A stretch of 56,116 nt of DNA from an uncultured Oscillospiraceae bacterium (GTDB lineage: Bacteria > Bacillota_A > Clostridia > Oscillospirales > Oscillospiraceae). How positions within the stretch are numbered: position 1 is the stretch's first letter; each line of letters opens with the position of its first letter. This document shows, piece after piece, positions 34,001-40,831 of the stretch. Location of the stretch: positions 1-56,116 of the forward strand of contig CALXDE010000265.1 in the NCBI GenBank assembly GCA_944386965.1, read 5' to 3'. The position numbers were made by a program, and so were the translations under genes. The notes beneath the pieces were generated by a model. It made no database searches. It worked only from the letters and a program-made list of their open reading frames with translations, and was not told the DNA's origin.

Positions 34001-35321
34001 TCAGCACGATTTCATCTGCATACGGCTGGTACTTGGAAGCGGCCTCGCCGGACAGTTTGATATTCGAAATAGTAACTTCAATACCCTGTCCTACTTTGGA
34101 TGTTTTATATTCCGCAGTGTAACTTTCGACCTTGACCTTATCCCTGTCTTCGTCCATGATGCCGCCGTATACCAGGCTCGGATATGCGACATTGGTCCCG
34201 TCGTACTCTTTTTCAATAGCCTTACCTTCATTCAGGCGCACATAGAACTCGCTGGGATCCGTAACGCCGCTTCCATATGTGAATTTGTAAATGGCGCCGG
34301 CCTCATAATTAGCAGTCTCCTTGTAGCGGATCTCATATACTCCAAGCTGGTCAAGGGTAATGCTATTGCTGCAGGTCTCCCAGCTGCCGCCGTTATAGCG
34401 GTACTCCATGGAAGAATCGGTCCCGGTAATATGCCCATTATTGTCGTAGGAGACGTCAGGCGCGGACTGGAGCCCTTTTAAGATATTGCCGGTCAGGTTA
34501 TCAAAATTCAGCTCATAATCATAATTTTCCGCATGGGTACCGGTCAAAACAACATCATCAATTGTCACCGGTTTCCCCGTACCGACATTCTCATCTGCAT
34601 AAGAAGCCTTTACTTCAACATTCAGGTTATCCTTGATCAGCCCGTCGTCATAATCCACAGTTGCAATATTCCCAATATGGAGGTTGATGCTCGCATCCGT
34701 GTTTCCCGGGCTGTATCTTCTGTCAGACACACTTCCAGAAAGAACCAGTGTGCGTTTTGTGATTTCCGCGTCAGAGTCCACCTCCACGGAATCGCTTTCC
34801 AGTGTGTAATAATCCGCATCATCTCCTATAAGCTGCAGATTCTCCACGATTACCGTTTTATTGGTCCCGATGCCGCTATCCTTAAAATGAATTTCTGCAG
34901 CATCGAAATCAATGTGAACATCCTCATGATCAGATACTGTGCCGTTTAAGCGGATTCCCCATCTTCCGGTATAAACATCCGTGCCGTCCCACTCTTTGTT
35001 GCCGCTGCCGTTAAAATACACTTCCGCTGATAAAGTTTCCTCCGCATTGCGGGTTACCTTCGGCGCGGCATTCATCTTTGCAGCCTGCTTTTTGGTTTCC
35101 TGTGGTAAGATATCCGTGTCCATGATATCAATGTCTGAGATATTTGTAGTATCGACAGTATCGTTACCCGCATCCGACGGTGTTGCAGTCCCGACATTTT
35201 TTAAGTCGGAAGCCTTGTCATCCGCAAATGCCGTAGCTGCCGGCGCGGCGGACGGCACGATCATGGATGCGGTAAGAAGTGCTGCCAGTTGCCTGGAATA
35301 TCTCACTTTTCTTTTCGCCAT
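28002..35321 (-). CDS. Giant YDG/MBG-repeat surface protein with wall-binding tail
   Basis: At 2439 aa this is by far the largest gene. A signal peptide (about 1-33, ending AFADD) and a Thr/Asp-rich segment precede more than ten YDG-type beta domains, recognised by recurring 'KVYDGTT', 'KDYDGTDTA', 'KVYDGNT' starts and 'GTDSGNYxL' ends, mixed with MBG-type domains ('YGNPLSSPAVRNVSGDY') and several InlB-like repeats ('GFTLSGWEML', 'LNLYAVW'). A Gly/Ser linker (about 2255-2297) leads to a wall-binding tail ending TPDGYTVDANGAW. There is no LPXTG. Such proteins are long adhesins or surface coats. It has its own class II promoter and terminator. Repeats make assembly errors possible. Confidence 0.93.
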   Translation of the reverse strand: MAKRKVRYSRQLAALLTASMIVPSAAPAATAFADDKASDLKNVGTATPSDAGNDTVDTTNISDIDIMDTDILPQETKKQAAKMNAAPKVTRNAEETLSAEVYFNGSGNKEWDGTDVYTGRWGIRLNGTVSDHEDVHIDFDAAEIHFKDSGIGTNKTVIVENLQLIGDDADYYTLESDSVEVDSDAEITKRTLVLSGSVSDRRYSPGNTDASINLHIGNIATVDYDDGLIKDNLNVEVKASYADENVGTGKPVTIDDVVLTGTHAENYDYELNFDNLTGNILKGLQSAPDVSYDNNGHITGTDSSMEYRYNGGSWETCSNSITLDQLGVYEIRYKETANYEAGAIYKFTYGSGVTDPSEFYVRLNEGKAIEKEYDGTNVAYPSLVYGGIMDEDRDKVKVESYTAEYKTSKVGQGIEVTISNIKLSGEAASKYQPYADEIVLTASGTIKPRTINVHVTANDKDYDGTDTANVYVCGHTSFVNGEDVELKVNGHFESVDAGENIPVVIDGEVTLAGADSGNYVVGTVTPAKMNDGEMTETATLTATIRKAQQKAPDKTLFTVEDGMITGYTGEMEVLLPGNEEYVDCAGLTGGIQIESGNSYVFRYKEDKNHLPGATTTINVGVTATVKITFDLCGEAVKGNYPTTATITTGQRYGDLLMELTPNDPDREFVGWYTDPVAGERVYPDTICSSTKDFILYARFADKVSDRKDGTISVTMSDFTYGNTASAPTAQNITGDYTDYVYYFKEKSAGDGTYTTDIPKLPGEYTVKAVAQRTTAYNQAEATADFTVNKRVLTANITAESREYNGGTACGGSIKVTGGIIQGDDVSIDTSAAKFNFADKNAGTNKEVTATGITLAGEQKDRYELAVGKAYADITPYMLNYSTEALVDGDHNKFTVSVNEKIYDGSTTAVFAIGKTAVSTDDMQIVVTGQFDDANVNPSGNSVTVTNVELAGADAGNYKLSVSLPLTLTGTIHKAANDTHPDISGTNPSLGMTNGRISGLDETMEYSSDGGKSWNTCPNGELTGLSAGEYRVRYKETRNYRASNISIITLKDSSVTEMVTITFYSDGKDVGTTKIPKGSSPANAPEITKDGFTLSGWEMLDNTPFVFGETTVDSDLNLYAVWTPVVVEKKDGQIRVSMADGAYGDPLPAPVAENVVGDYISSDYTFFYKGVSDSDFTTEKPTEPGNYTVKAVAKETGAYKAAEATANFTIAKRELSFTLTADSKVYDGTTDVSGYQFNYGNMLEEDSGKISIDKSGAKVSFTDADAGSKTVEGTGFTIIGEKAHCYKLPDRIAGTGEITKKEIFLSFEGVDKDYDANTNAQVNISSDDILEGDSVSFTYTAVFEGSEPGIDKKINISNIVITGTDSGNYSLADTTGIAYASIRSTTAEKNDGKIEVTMNDSVYGNPLSSPAVRNVSGDYQYEDMTFYYAKDGTDNFSTSIPSKPGTYRVRAVAAATEHFNETSAEDVFTIEQRELGISVTADEKVYDGSTLVYGWKYEYTNLLPEDEGRLDIDTSAVNIYFADKNAGQNKQLSVSGFKLTGEAADYYKLPSVISGTGSITQKTIALSFEGIDKVYDGNTDAEVKITPDGIVGNDKISFIYTAGFENADEGTDKTIRVSNIRITGKDAGNYRLSSTTGTTTADITHNDEMQHAYTIRYVTADGTVLDTQTGMAADGAVVRADKEITGYKYASTPEFTVDQASANVFDVTCTAVSYTLTIVKEVEGVRETVREISYTIEDTVRANGNAGLHEDYVGYTGDWFDGMRQAVNLNTWTVELPAKSTGDHTAVLIFKMETPAIRFDANGGTGEMENIYAEDIQSGDTLESCTFENPGYIFAGWALSADGPVVYADGQALNEVDYSGNITLYAVWEAQMNKIRFDLNGGTSLTHVPDSIQVRTGDPYPALPTVVSSDSSNPFIGWYTQDGIQVREGDICQGETVLYAHYGIRSEGRVEISARNWEYGNEPDVTVNIVDGDYEQSDISYQYRGISGNEWISGLPADPGEYMIRVTAAATEDTLGTTAQCRVTVNKRSIKFHVEGTGKVYDGNQTAPVTIIIENSVEGDEVAAVAAAEYDSAMPGNRKISIRSITLTGADASKYQITDRTMTVDGTIDKMQGTEVSVSGVNETIYGKDDGKIAGVTTGMEWRVQGENSWTACPNGELTGLANGTYEIRMKETEISYAGPVSTVTINSDRTLQMTVVNADGTTTVIGVPYGDKIDKPADPVRSGYRFGGWYKDEALTQAWDFENDTITDDVSLYPKWTKISSGSSSGGSSEGSSGGGGGSSSSGGPSGTGGSSSAYGPGISGISGEWSRDVEGNWRFTSGGRQYANEWAYIYNPYADASKGQSSIDWFHFGEDGIMDTGWFTDTDGRLYYLNPVSDNTQGRMFTGWQWLRGADGLRRCYYFEEVSNGHRGAMYRSAVTPDGYTVDANGAWTVNGEVVTLE

Positions 35322-35403
35322 AATCCTTTTCTCCTTTCTTGCTCGTTTGCTCCGAGATTCTGAAAAAATAAGGCCAGAATCCAGGAATGTTGTTTGTGCC
35401 TTA

Positions 35404-35432
35404 ATTATGGAAAGAATTTTAAAAAATTGTGA
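35404..35432 (-). promoter_or_regulatory. Class II promoter of the giant surface protein gene
   Basis: Minus-strand CACAAT, 17 nt, CATAAT (35404-35409); the leader to the ATG is about 80 nt. It is divergent from the toxin-antitoxin promoter. Confidence 0.6.
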
Positions 35433-35466
35433 ATTAATATAAGAATTGCCCTATAATGATTTGATA

Positions 35467-35495
35467 TTGATTTTTTAGCACAATTATGCTAAAAT
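35467..35495 (+). promoter_or_regulatory. Promoter with palindromic operator for the TA pair
   Basis: TTGATT (35467-35472), 17 nt, TAAAAT (35490-35495). A perfect inverted repeat TTTTAGCA-N6-TGCTAAAA (35473-35480, 35487-35494) fills the spacer and overlaps the -10, as expected for an operator through which the antitoxin represses its own operon. Confidence 0.75.
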
Positions 35496-35514
35496 CTATG
35501 TAGGAGGTGATTTT

Positions 35515-35793
35515 ATGAATACAATTCGTCCTGTATCCGATTTAAGAAACAATTTTGCAGAAATTTCCAGGCAAGTACACGAAACTCAGCAGCCGGTATT
35601 CCTCACTAAAAATGGTTTTGGGGATATGGTTGTTATGAGCATGGAATCTTACGAAAATATGCAGTTTGACAGCGAGGTTTATCGAAAACTGCAGGAAGCG
35701 GAAAAAGAAGCTGCGTTAACTGATACCAGGTATTCTTCAAAAGATGTGTTAAAATCCATGAAAGAAGCAATTGGAGGAATGGATAATGTATGA
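35515..35793 (+). CDS. Phd/YefM-family antitoxin
   Basis: The N-terminus 'RPVSDLRNNFAEISRQVHE' followed by 'PVFLTKNGFGDMVVMSMESYE' is the standard Phd/YefM DNA-binding fold. The 92-aa product binds the cognate toxin with its C-terminal part and represses the operon. AGGAGGTG precedes the ATG by six bases. The stop overlaps the toxin start by eight bases. It is on the opposite strand to nearly all neighbours, so it is an independent addiction cassette. Confidence 0.92.
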   Translation: MNTIRPVSDLRNNFAEISRQVHETQQPVFLTKNGFGDMVVMSMESYENMQFDSEVYRKLQEAEKEAALTDTRYSSKDVLKSMKEAIGGMDNV

Positions 35794-36097
35794 CATTAGC
35801 TATCTCCCATTGGCCAAACAGGATATGGTAAACATAGTATCGTATATCAGCCATGAACTTTTAAACCCGCAGGCAGCAAATGCCTTGGCGGATGAATTTA
35901 TCAATGAAATTGATAAATTGGCCGAATTTCCATATATCCATCCAATGTACTATCCTCTAAAACCGCTGATATATGAATATCGAAAATTGGTAGTTAAAAA
36001 TTATATTGTTTTTTACCGTGTCGATGAAGATAAAAAGCAAATCATCGTCAGCCGTGTTATTTATCAGAAGCGAAACTATAATGACTTGTTAAAATGA
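35786..36097 (+). CDS. RelE/ParE-superfamily toxin
   Basis: The 103-aa product (MYDISYLPLAKQDMVNIVSYI) has the ParE/RelE pattern: an N-terminal strand, two helices, then 'EFPYIHPMY' and the C-terminal 'YRKLVVKNYIVFYRVDEDKKQIIVSRVIYQKRNY' in pieces, with the typical Arg/Tyr positions and 'VxYxxR' end. Whether it cleaves mRNA or poisons gyrase is not decided by sequence. The ATG at 35786 is seven bases from GGAGGA and overlaps the antitoxin stop. Pairing with Phd is a standard type II module that would stabilise the element. Confidence 0.92.
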   Translation: MYDISYLPLAKQDMVNIVSYISHELLNPQAANALADEFINEIDKLAEFPYIHPMYYPLKPLIYEYRKLVVKNYIVFYRVDEDKKQIIVSRVIYQKRNYNDLLK

Positions 36098-36152
36098 AAA
36101 AACAGCAAGCTGTTCGGTCGTTGCTGACCCAATAGCTTGCTGTTCATTTTTA
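36098..36152. terminator. Bidirectional terminator between toxin and kinase operons
   Basis: AACAGCAAGCT (36101-36111) pairs with AGCTTGCTGTT (36134-36144), with a T run on the plus strand and an A run before it that serves the minus strand. Confidence 0.85.
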
Positions 36153-36156
36153 ACAA

Positions 36157-37068
36157 TTATGGCACAATAATTATCTTTTTGCTTTTAGGGTAAATTCCTA
36201 TATTCCAAGAGAGATCTTCACAATTATTATTTTTACAATACGCGGCAATATTTTCTATTAATTGAGCTGTTTTATTTCCAAAAAGAAATCGTTCTCTTTC
36301 TATAATAGCCGCCGATTTTTCTTTTTCATTACGCGATAGATAGGCTACTTCTTTTCTCCAAACAATATCGTCATCAGCAACAGCGGCAATGTCAGGTATC
36401 ACAAGCGTTTTATTGTTCAATTTTGCCTGTCCGATTTGAAAGTGGTTATATATTTCTTCACACAATTTGGCCTTTTCATAATCCCGTTGATATAAAGCCT
36501 TTTGATGCAATGATTTACCTTCCCACCACGATATAAGTCCAGATCTTATTGTAAGATCATTGCTTCTAATGCATCCCTCTGAAAAATAATTCTCGCTTTT
36601 TTCTCCATATCCTATAAGCCTCGTTATCTTATCATTCACATTTTCTTCAATATACGGTTTTAATCTCCATAAAGTTTCCATACGTTCATCTATTTGAGCA
36701 AAACAAATTGAAATTTCTTTTTCAGGAGTAATAATATAATGGTCAAAAGCTGATACATAATAAGAAAGAATGTTTGCTATGTGCCTATAATAATACATAC
36801 GTCCGAAACGATATTTTTTATAACCAAGAACTTCTGATAAAACATCGTCCAGGTCATATCTGTCGTATGGGATCGATCGGTATGCTATCCAATGGTTTAT
36901 GCTTAGAATCGTACTGTCATAATCTGTTTTTTTAACGTCAGATAACATGTATGGTAATTCGCTGGGATTCAGTATTTCGTAGTCATAAGCGATGAAACTT
37001 ATCGAATCAAAAATGGTATAAATTTTTATAACGGCTTCCCCATTATGTTTTAAAATGAATGTATTCAA
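36157..37068 (-). CDS. Unknown partner of the HipA-like kinase, 303 aa
   Basis: No known catalytic motif. The N-terminal 85 residues resemble the N-terminus of the kinase encoded just upstream: 'FILKHNGEAV' against 'LLMHKNEPVA', and 'WIAYRSIPYDRYDLDDVL' against 'WQAGRSIPKERQDVHKI'. The rest is helical, with 'SINHWIAY', 'SGLISWWEGKSL' and a basic C-terminus ending in short strands. The start is TTG, overlapping the kinase stop by four bases (TTGA). The tight coupling and shared module suggest the two proteins recognise a common partner or form a complex. Codon usage looks more AT-rich than the neighbours, suggesting separate acquisition. Confidence 0.75.
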   Translation of the reverse strand: MNTFILKHNGEAVIKIYTIFDSISFIAYDYEILNPSELPYMLSDVKKTDYDSTILSINHWIAYRSIPYDRYDLDDVLSEVLGYKKYRFGRMYYYRHIANILSYYVSAFDHYIITPEKEISICFAQIDERMETLWRLKPYIEENVNDKITRLIGYGEKSENYFSEGCIRSNDLTIRSGLISWWEGKSLHQKALYQRDYEKAKLCEEIYNHFQIGQAKLNNKTLVIPDIAAVADDDIVWRKEVAYLSRNEKEKSAAIIERERFLFGNKTAQLIENIAAYCKNNNCEDLSWNIGIYPKSKKIIIVP

Positions 37069-38195
37069 AGTTCAGGATCCTCCCTATCTTCGAGGAATAT
37101 GTTATGCTCAAAATTTCTTAATGTTTTATAACTGCTATTAAGATCTTTTACCGCAGAATCAAATATTCTCTCTTCTATGCCAAAAAGCTCATATGAACCC
37201 TGTAAAATATTTTCCACTTCCTGATGGCCGGGAATATCGCAAGGCATTTTTTCTACGAGTGACAGTTGCTCAAATCTGTCATCTTTAAATGGTTTGGTAA
37301 AATTTTTGTCATTATTCCAAAAGAAAGATGATCCTGAATCAAAAAGTGGGGCAAAACCAATAAGTTCAAATGTATCAGAATCTCTTAGCACCCCAAAATT
37401 CTTTTCATGCCTGTCGGTGTTATGAATCATGAAGTCGAACACAATCATTTTATCGACATCTGATTGCATTCCATTTTTGACAAAAAGATTATACAGATCA
37501 AAGGTCATTTTTTCGTGTTTTCCATATGACAAACCGTTGATAAATTCATGTTTGTCATCAGAAATAAACGTAGGCGTAGCACATGCGAATTCACCTGTCT
37601 CCGCTATTTTGACCGGATAATATTGCGCATGGTTTATCCCCATCAGCTCTGAAATTCTATAGGCTGCAATTTCATTGGCGGATAAGAGATTTTTATTATT
37701 AGCCTTTTCTCCTAAATTACCGAATTTGATAAGTGTAGGAATTCCATCAATATTAAGCCATGCCTTCTTTAATACTCCATCCGTTGTGTAATCCGGGCCA
37801 TGAAAATTAATTTCTTTCACATTTTCCCCTGCAATAGCTATTCGATAAAAATCTTCTGAAAAGTCCTTTCCATAAAATGTAACATCTTCCCATTGTAAAT
37901 CAGAACCATTCTCTTTATACCAATAACAATCTGTGAGGCTAACTCCTAATGATTGATATAAAGCTTGAGAAACCGAACAGCCCAGTCTTTCTTCGATTTT
38001 ATGTACGTCCTGTCTTTCTTTCGGGATCGACCGCCCGGCCTGCCATGCGTCGATTGCTTTTGGCAGGAGAAACGGGCTGGATACTTCCGTCCCCCATGGC
38101 ATAAGCTCCAGGCGGTAAACTGCATTGACAGACAAAACCCGATTAAGGTACATGTTAAGATCCGCTACCGGTTCATTTTTATGCATTAAAAGCAT
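37065..38195 (-). CDS. HipA/CtkA-like serine/threonine kinase
   Basis: The C-terminal two thirds match HipA-type kinases: Lys157 in 'PTLIKFGN' (ATP lysine), catalytic 'HNTDRHEKNFG' (D261, N266) and 'LFDSGSSFF' (metal-binding DSG at 286-288, in place of DFG). The N-terminal 85 residues form a separate module also found at the start of the next gene. No HipB-like antitoxin is adjacent; the partner gene downstream lacks an HTH. HipA kinases phosphorylate translation factors and cause growth arrest; relatives serve in toxin-antitoxin or phage-response systems. GAGGAGG is seven bases before the ATG. Confidence 0.82.
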   Translation of the reverse strand: MLLMHKNEPVADLNMYLNRVLSVNAVYRLELMPWGTEVSSPFLLPKAIDAWQAGRSIPKERQDVHKIEERLGCSVSQALYQSLGVSLTDCYWYKENGSDLQWEDVTFYGKDFSEDFYRIAIAGENVKEINFHGPDYTTDGVLKKAWLNIDGIPTLIKFGNLGEKANNKNLLSANEIAAYRISELMGINHAQYYPVKIAETGEFACATPTFISDDKHEFINGLSYGKHEKMTFDLYNLFVKNGMQSDVDKMIVFDFMIHNTDRHEKNFGVLRDSDTFELIGFAPLFDSGSSFFWNNDKNFTKPFKDDRFEQLSLVEKMPCDIPGHQEVENILQGSYELFGIEERIFDSAVKDLNSSYKTLRNFEHNIFLEDREDPEL

Positions 38196-38217
38196 ATGAT
38201 CGCCTCCTCATTTTTTA

Positions 38218-38246
38218 ATTATGCCGGATGATTTGCTGTTATATCA
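38218..38246 (-). promoter_or_regulatory. Class II promoter of the kinase pair
   Basis: Minus-strand CATAAT (38218-38223), lying at the stop codon of the upstream YfhO gene; the -35 position (TGATAT) is weak. Confidence 0.45.
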
Positions 38247-40831
38247 GCATTTTTCTTTCTTCGTTTCCCATACAGAATTGTTGCTCCAAATAGCCCAGCA
38301 GAAATTCCTGCCAGTATTATTCCTTCCTTTAACCCTTCTGGCATATAATCTGCCTCTATTGTATGTACTCCCGGCTCAAGCCGTATGGACAAAAAAGCAT
38401 CAAATATCTCTTCTGCAGGAACTTCAATTCCGTCTACCTTTATGGTCCACCCTTTGTCATATGGGATGCTGAAAAACAATGCCGTTCTGCCGTCTTGTGA
38501 AAGCATTTCTTCCGTTACCGTGATTTCCCCTTCAAAATGCCCGTCTGTCAATTCTGTAATTTCTATTGCGCCGCCGGATAATTCTTCATATATGTCGGCT
38601 GCCGCATCATAATCGAACAGATATAATTCAGCTTCAGGTTTCTCTTCAGCTGTTTCAGATTGTAGGGTTACGATTTCTCCCTTCATCATCCATCCAAGGT
38701 CAATTAAGTATCCCTGGTTAATCCTGCTCAACAACCGTTCTTCTTCATCCCCTATTTTCAAGGAAGCGTCTTCTACCCTTGGATTGCCGATCTTTATATA
38801 ATAATGACCGTCTTGTGGAATTTTCGCTTCATACTCCATCCCGTTTTCAAAACCGCAGCTTTCCATCAGCCTCAGAACATCTTTGCAGCCAAGCGCATGG
38901 CTGAATGCATTCTGTGTATCAACTGGATTACTTTCTTCAAGCCAGCCTCCATCCTGTATGGATGCCGGAAGTACAAAAGCCGCCGGGAGCGTAAATGCAT
39001 TTTCATATAGCTTGATATTTTCACTTTCCCCTATTAGCTGCTGGTCACGGTCCGGCTGTTGCCCACTCGTCATCAATTCATATTGTACTCCCAGCAGCAT
39101 ATCCACAAGCGGCGTGGAGCCGTTCAGAGAATAGTAATTTACAGAGGCTTCGCAACCGAGCTTATCCAAAAACACCGTAACACCGGCGTCTGCCATGGAA
39201 GAAAACAGCGGGACAGACGGGTATCCGTTCCACGCCCCGTCATCGCGCATAGCAAGCGGTTCTTCCCTTTTTACCCTGTGACAGCTTAAACCGGCCTCTA
39301 TTCCGTCTATCAAATCCTGTATATCCTCCCGGTCTTCCGTGTAGGTGTTTCTTTCCGATAAATCCATCCCTGTTTCCTTCATATTCAGCGCCAGCTCGAA
39401 AAGCATAATGCAGGCCAAAACCCCTTTTAAAACACATGCGGGAGCCTGTTTTAAAATACCTGCCCGGATGACGAGCGCATATGCGGATACCACCGCCATT
39501 CCGGCATAATAGGCATAATATGGAATTTTCTCCCCGCCGTCGCCCACCGTTACCTGGCATACCAACAAGAAAAGCATTGCTGGGAAATATGCAAGGACCA
39601 AATGCTTGATTGTTACCCATGACAGATCACTGCATGCTCTGAAACACATAAAACATACCAGGAAAATATAGATAAATGACTGTCTTGCTGGAAGGGAATT
39701 TGGGTAATGGAACCCATGCCAGATAAAATTTAAAATATCAATCGAAAAACTTGCAAGGAGGAACAGACAGGCCGCGCTGTAAATCGCTTTTTCCCGAAAT
39801 TTTATTTTAGGGCTTATCAGGTAAAGCGGAATAAACAGGAACACTGCTGCTCCGCAATAGATATTGGGCCAGTTATCAAGCAGTAATTCGCTTTCTGTAA
39901 ATGGCAGGTGTCTGGCGAGTATCTCCAGAATTGAGAAGTATTCCTGCGGCGTCCCCTCATTGAGGGTATTCATATCAGATGCAGTCATAAGCGATTCTGG
40001 TATTGCCCTTCCGAATTCTGATGTCGTGTACTGGAGCGCTTTATATTCCGGTATGAGCAGGACCGTACAGAGACCTCCGGCCAGAAGGCTATACCATATA
40101 AATACCATAAGCCTTTTGTAAAATATACTGTCGCCGGCCGGAAGATCCTGGATGTTGTACATGATAAAGTAAATGCATAAAAATATGCATATCATGATGG
40201 AAATATAGTAATTGGTGAAAATACAGTACCACAAAAGGAATGTGTAAATACCGCCTTTCCCGGTTTTTAGCATCCGCTCCATCGCATATAAAAGCACGGG
40301 GAATGCTGCTATCGCATCCAGCCACATGATGTTCCAGGAATACGCGCAGATATATCCGGACAGTGCATATGCCGCTGAAAACAGTATTACTGGGATTACG
40401 GCATGTTCTGCGTGTTTCTTTAAATAGACTCCCATAAACAACCCACAGGCCCCTACTTTAATAAGGATCAGTGCTGTAATTGCTTCAATTAAGAATTTGC
40501 CGCTTACAAAAACCAAAATCAAATTTAACGGGCTTGCGAGGTAATATACATACAGTGCCAGAAAATTAATTCCCATCCCGATATCAAAGCTATAGAGCAG
40601 GGATTCTCCGTTTTTTAATTTATCCCGGAACAAAGAAAGGAACGGGGCATACTGATGGATCAGATCCATCCGCAGGATACTTTTATCTCCGAATGGATAA
40701 ATTCCGGACATTATAAGGCATCCCGCCATGATTATGACGGGAATGAAAAAACATATACTATATAATACAACATTATTTTTTAAGGATAAGCAATTAAATT
40801 TTTTGTCCTGCACAATTCTCACACAAATCAC
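38219..40831 (-). CDS. YfhO-family membrane protein
   Basis: YfhO proteins are large multi-pass membrane proteins related to GT-C glycosyltransferases; in Gram-positives they are linked to glycosylation of wall teichoic or lipoteichoic acids. The 870-aa product has about a dozen TM segments (residues 20-500), the family-typical N-terminal loop 'YPFGDKSILRMDLIHQYAPF' with acidic residues, a large extracellular region (about 500-830) and a final TM near 845-862. The start is uncertain: GTG at 40831 overlaps the ftsH end, without a strong ribosome binding site. It is co-transcribed with ftsH, an unusual pairing. Confidence 0.85.
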   Translation of the reverse strand: MICVRIVQDKKFNCLSLKNNVVLYSICFFIPVIIMAGCLIMSGIYPFGDKSILRMDLIHQYAPFLSLFRDKLKNGESLLYSFDIGMGINFLALYVYYLASPLNLILVFVSGKFLIEAITALILIKVGACGLFMGVYLKKHAEHAVIPVILFSAAYALSGYICAYSWNIMWLDAIAAFPVLLYAMERMLKTGKGGIYTFLLWYCIFTNYYISIMICIFLCIYFIMYNIQDLPAGDSIFYKRLMVFIWYSLLAGGLCTVLLIPEYKALQYTTSEFGRAIPESLMTASDMNTLNEGTPQEYFSILEILARHLPFTESELLLDNWPNIYCGAAVFLFIPLYLISPKIKFREKAIYSAACLFLLASFSIDILNFIWHGFHYPNSLPARQSFIYIFLVCFMCFRACSDLSWVTIKHLVLAYFPAMLFLLVCQVTVGDGGEKIPYYAYYAGMAVVSAYALVIRAGILKQAPACVLKGVLACIMLFELALNMKETGMDLSERNTYTEDREDIQDLIDGIEAGLSCHRVKREEPLAMRDDGAWNGYPSVPLFSSMADAGVTVFLDKLGCEASVNYYSLNGSTPLVDMLLGVQYELMTSGQQPDRDQQLIGESENIKLYENAFTLPAAFVLPASIQDGGWLEESNPVDTQNAFSHALGCKDVLRLMESCGFENGMEYEAKIPQDGHYYIKIGNPRVEDASLKIGDEEERLLSRINQGYLIDLGWMMKGEIVTLQSETAEEKPEAELYLFDYDAAADIYEELSGGAIEITELTDGHFEGEITVTEEMLSQDGRTALFFSIPYDKGWTIKVDGIEVPAEEIFDAFLSIRLEPGVHTIEADYMPEGLKEGIILAGISAGLFGATILYGKRRKKNADITANHPA

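Noticed and set aside
32385..34481. 698-aa open frame on the plus strand
   Set aside because: It is antisense to the giant surface protein gene, whose domains, signal peptide and ribosome binding site are clear. The plus-strand frame has no ribosome binding site and no recognisable motif.
28002..35321. Internal repeats of the giant gene as a CRISPR or satellite array
   Set aside because: They are coding repeats of varied length with protein-level, not nucleotide-level, conservation.
16408..35321. Sortase anchor signals on secreted proteins
   Set aside because: No LPXTG-like motif with a terminal hydrophobic segment; the proteins end in wall-binding repeats or a low-complexity tail.
40760..40800. 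Possible tenth box copy (GCTTATCCTTAAAA) near the YfhO start
   Set aside because: It matches only the central eight bases, lies inside the gene and has no -10 at the required distance.
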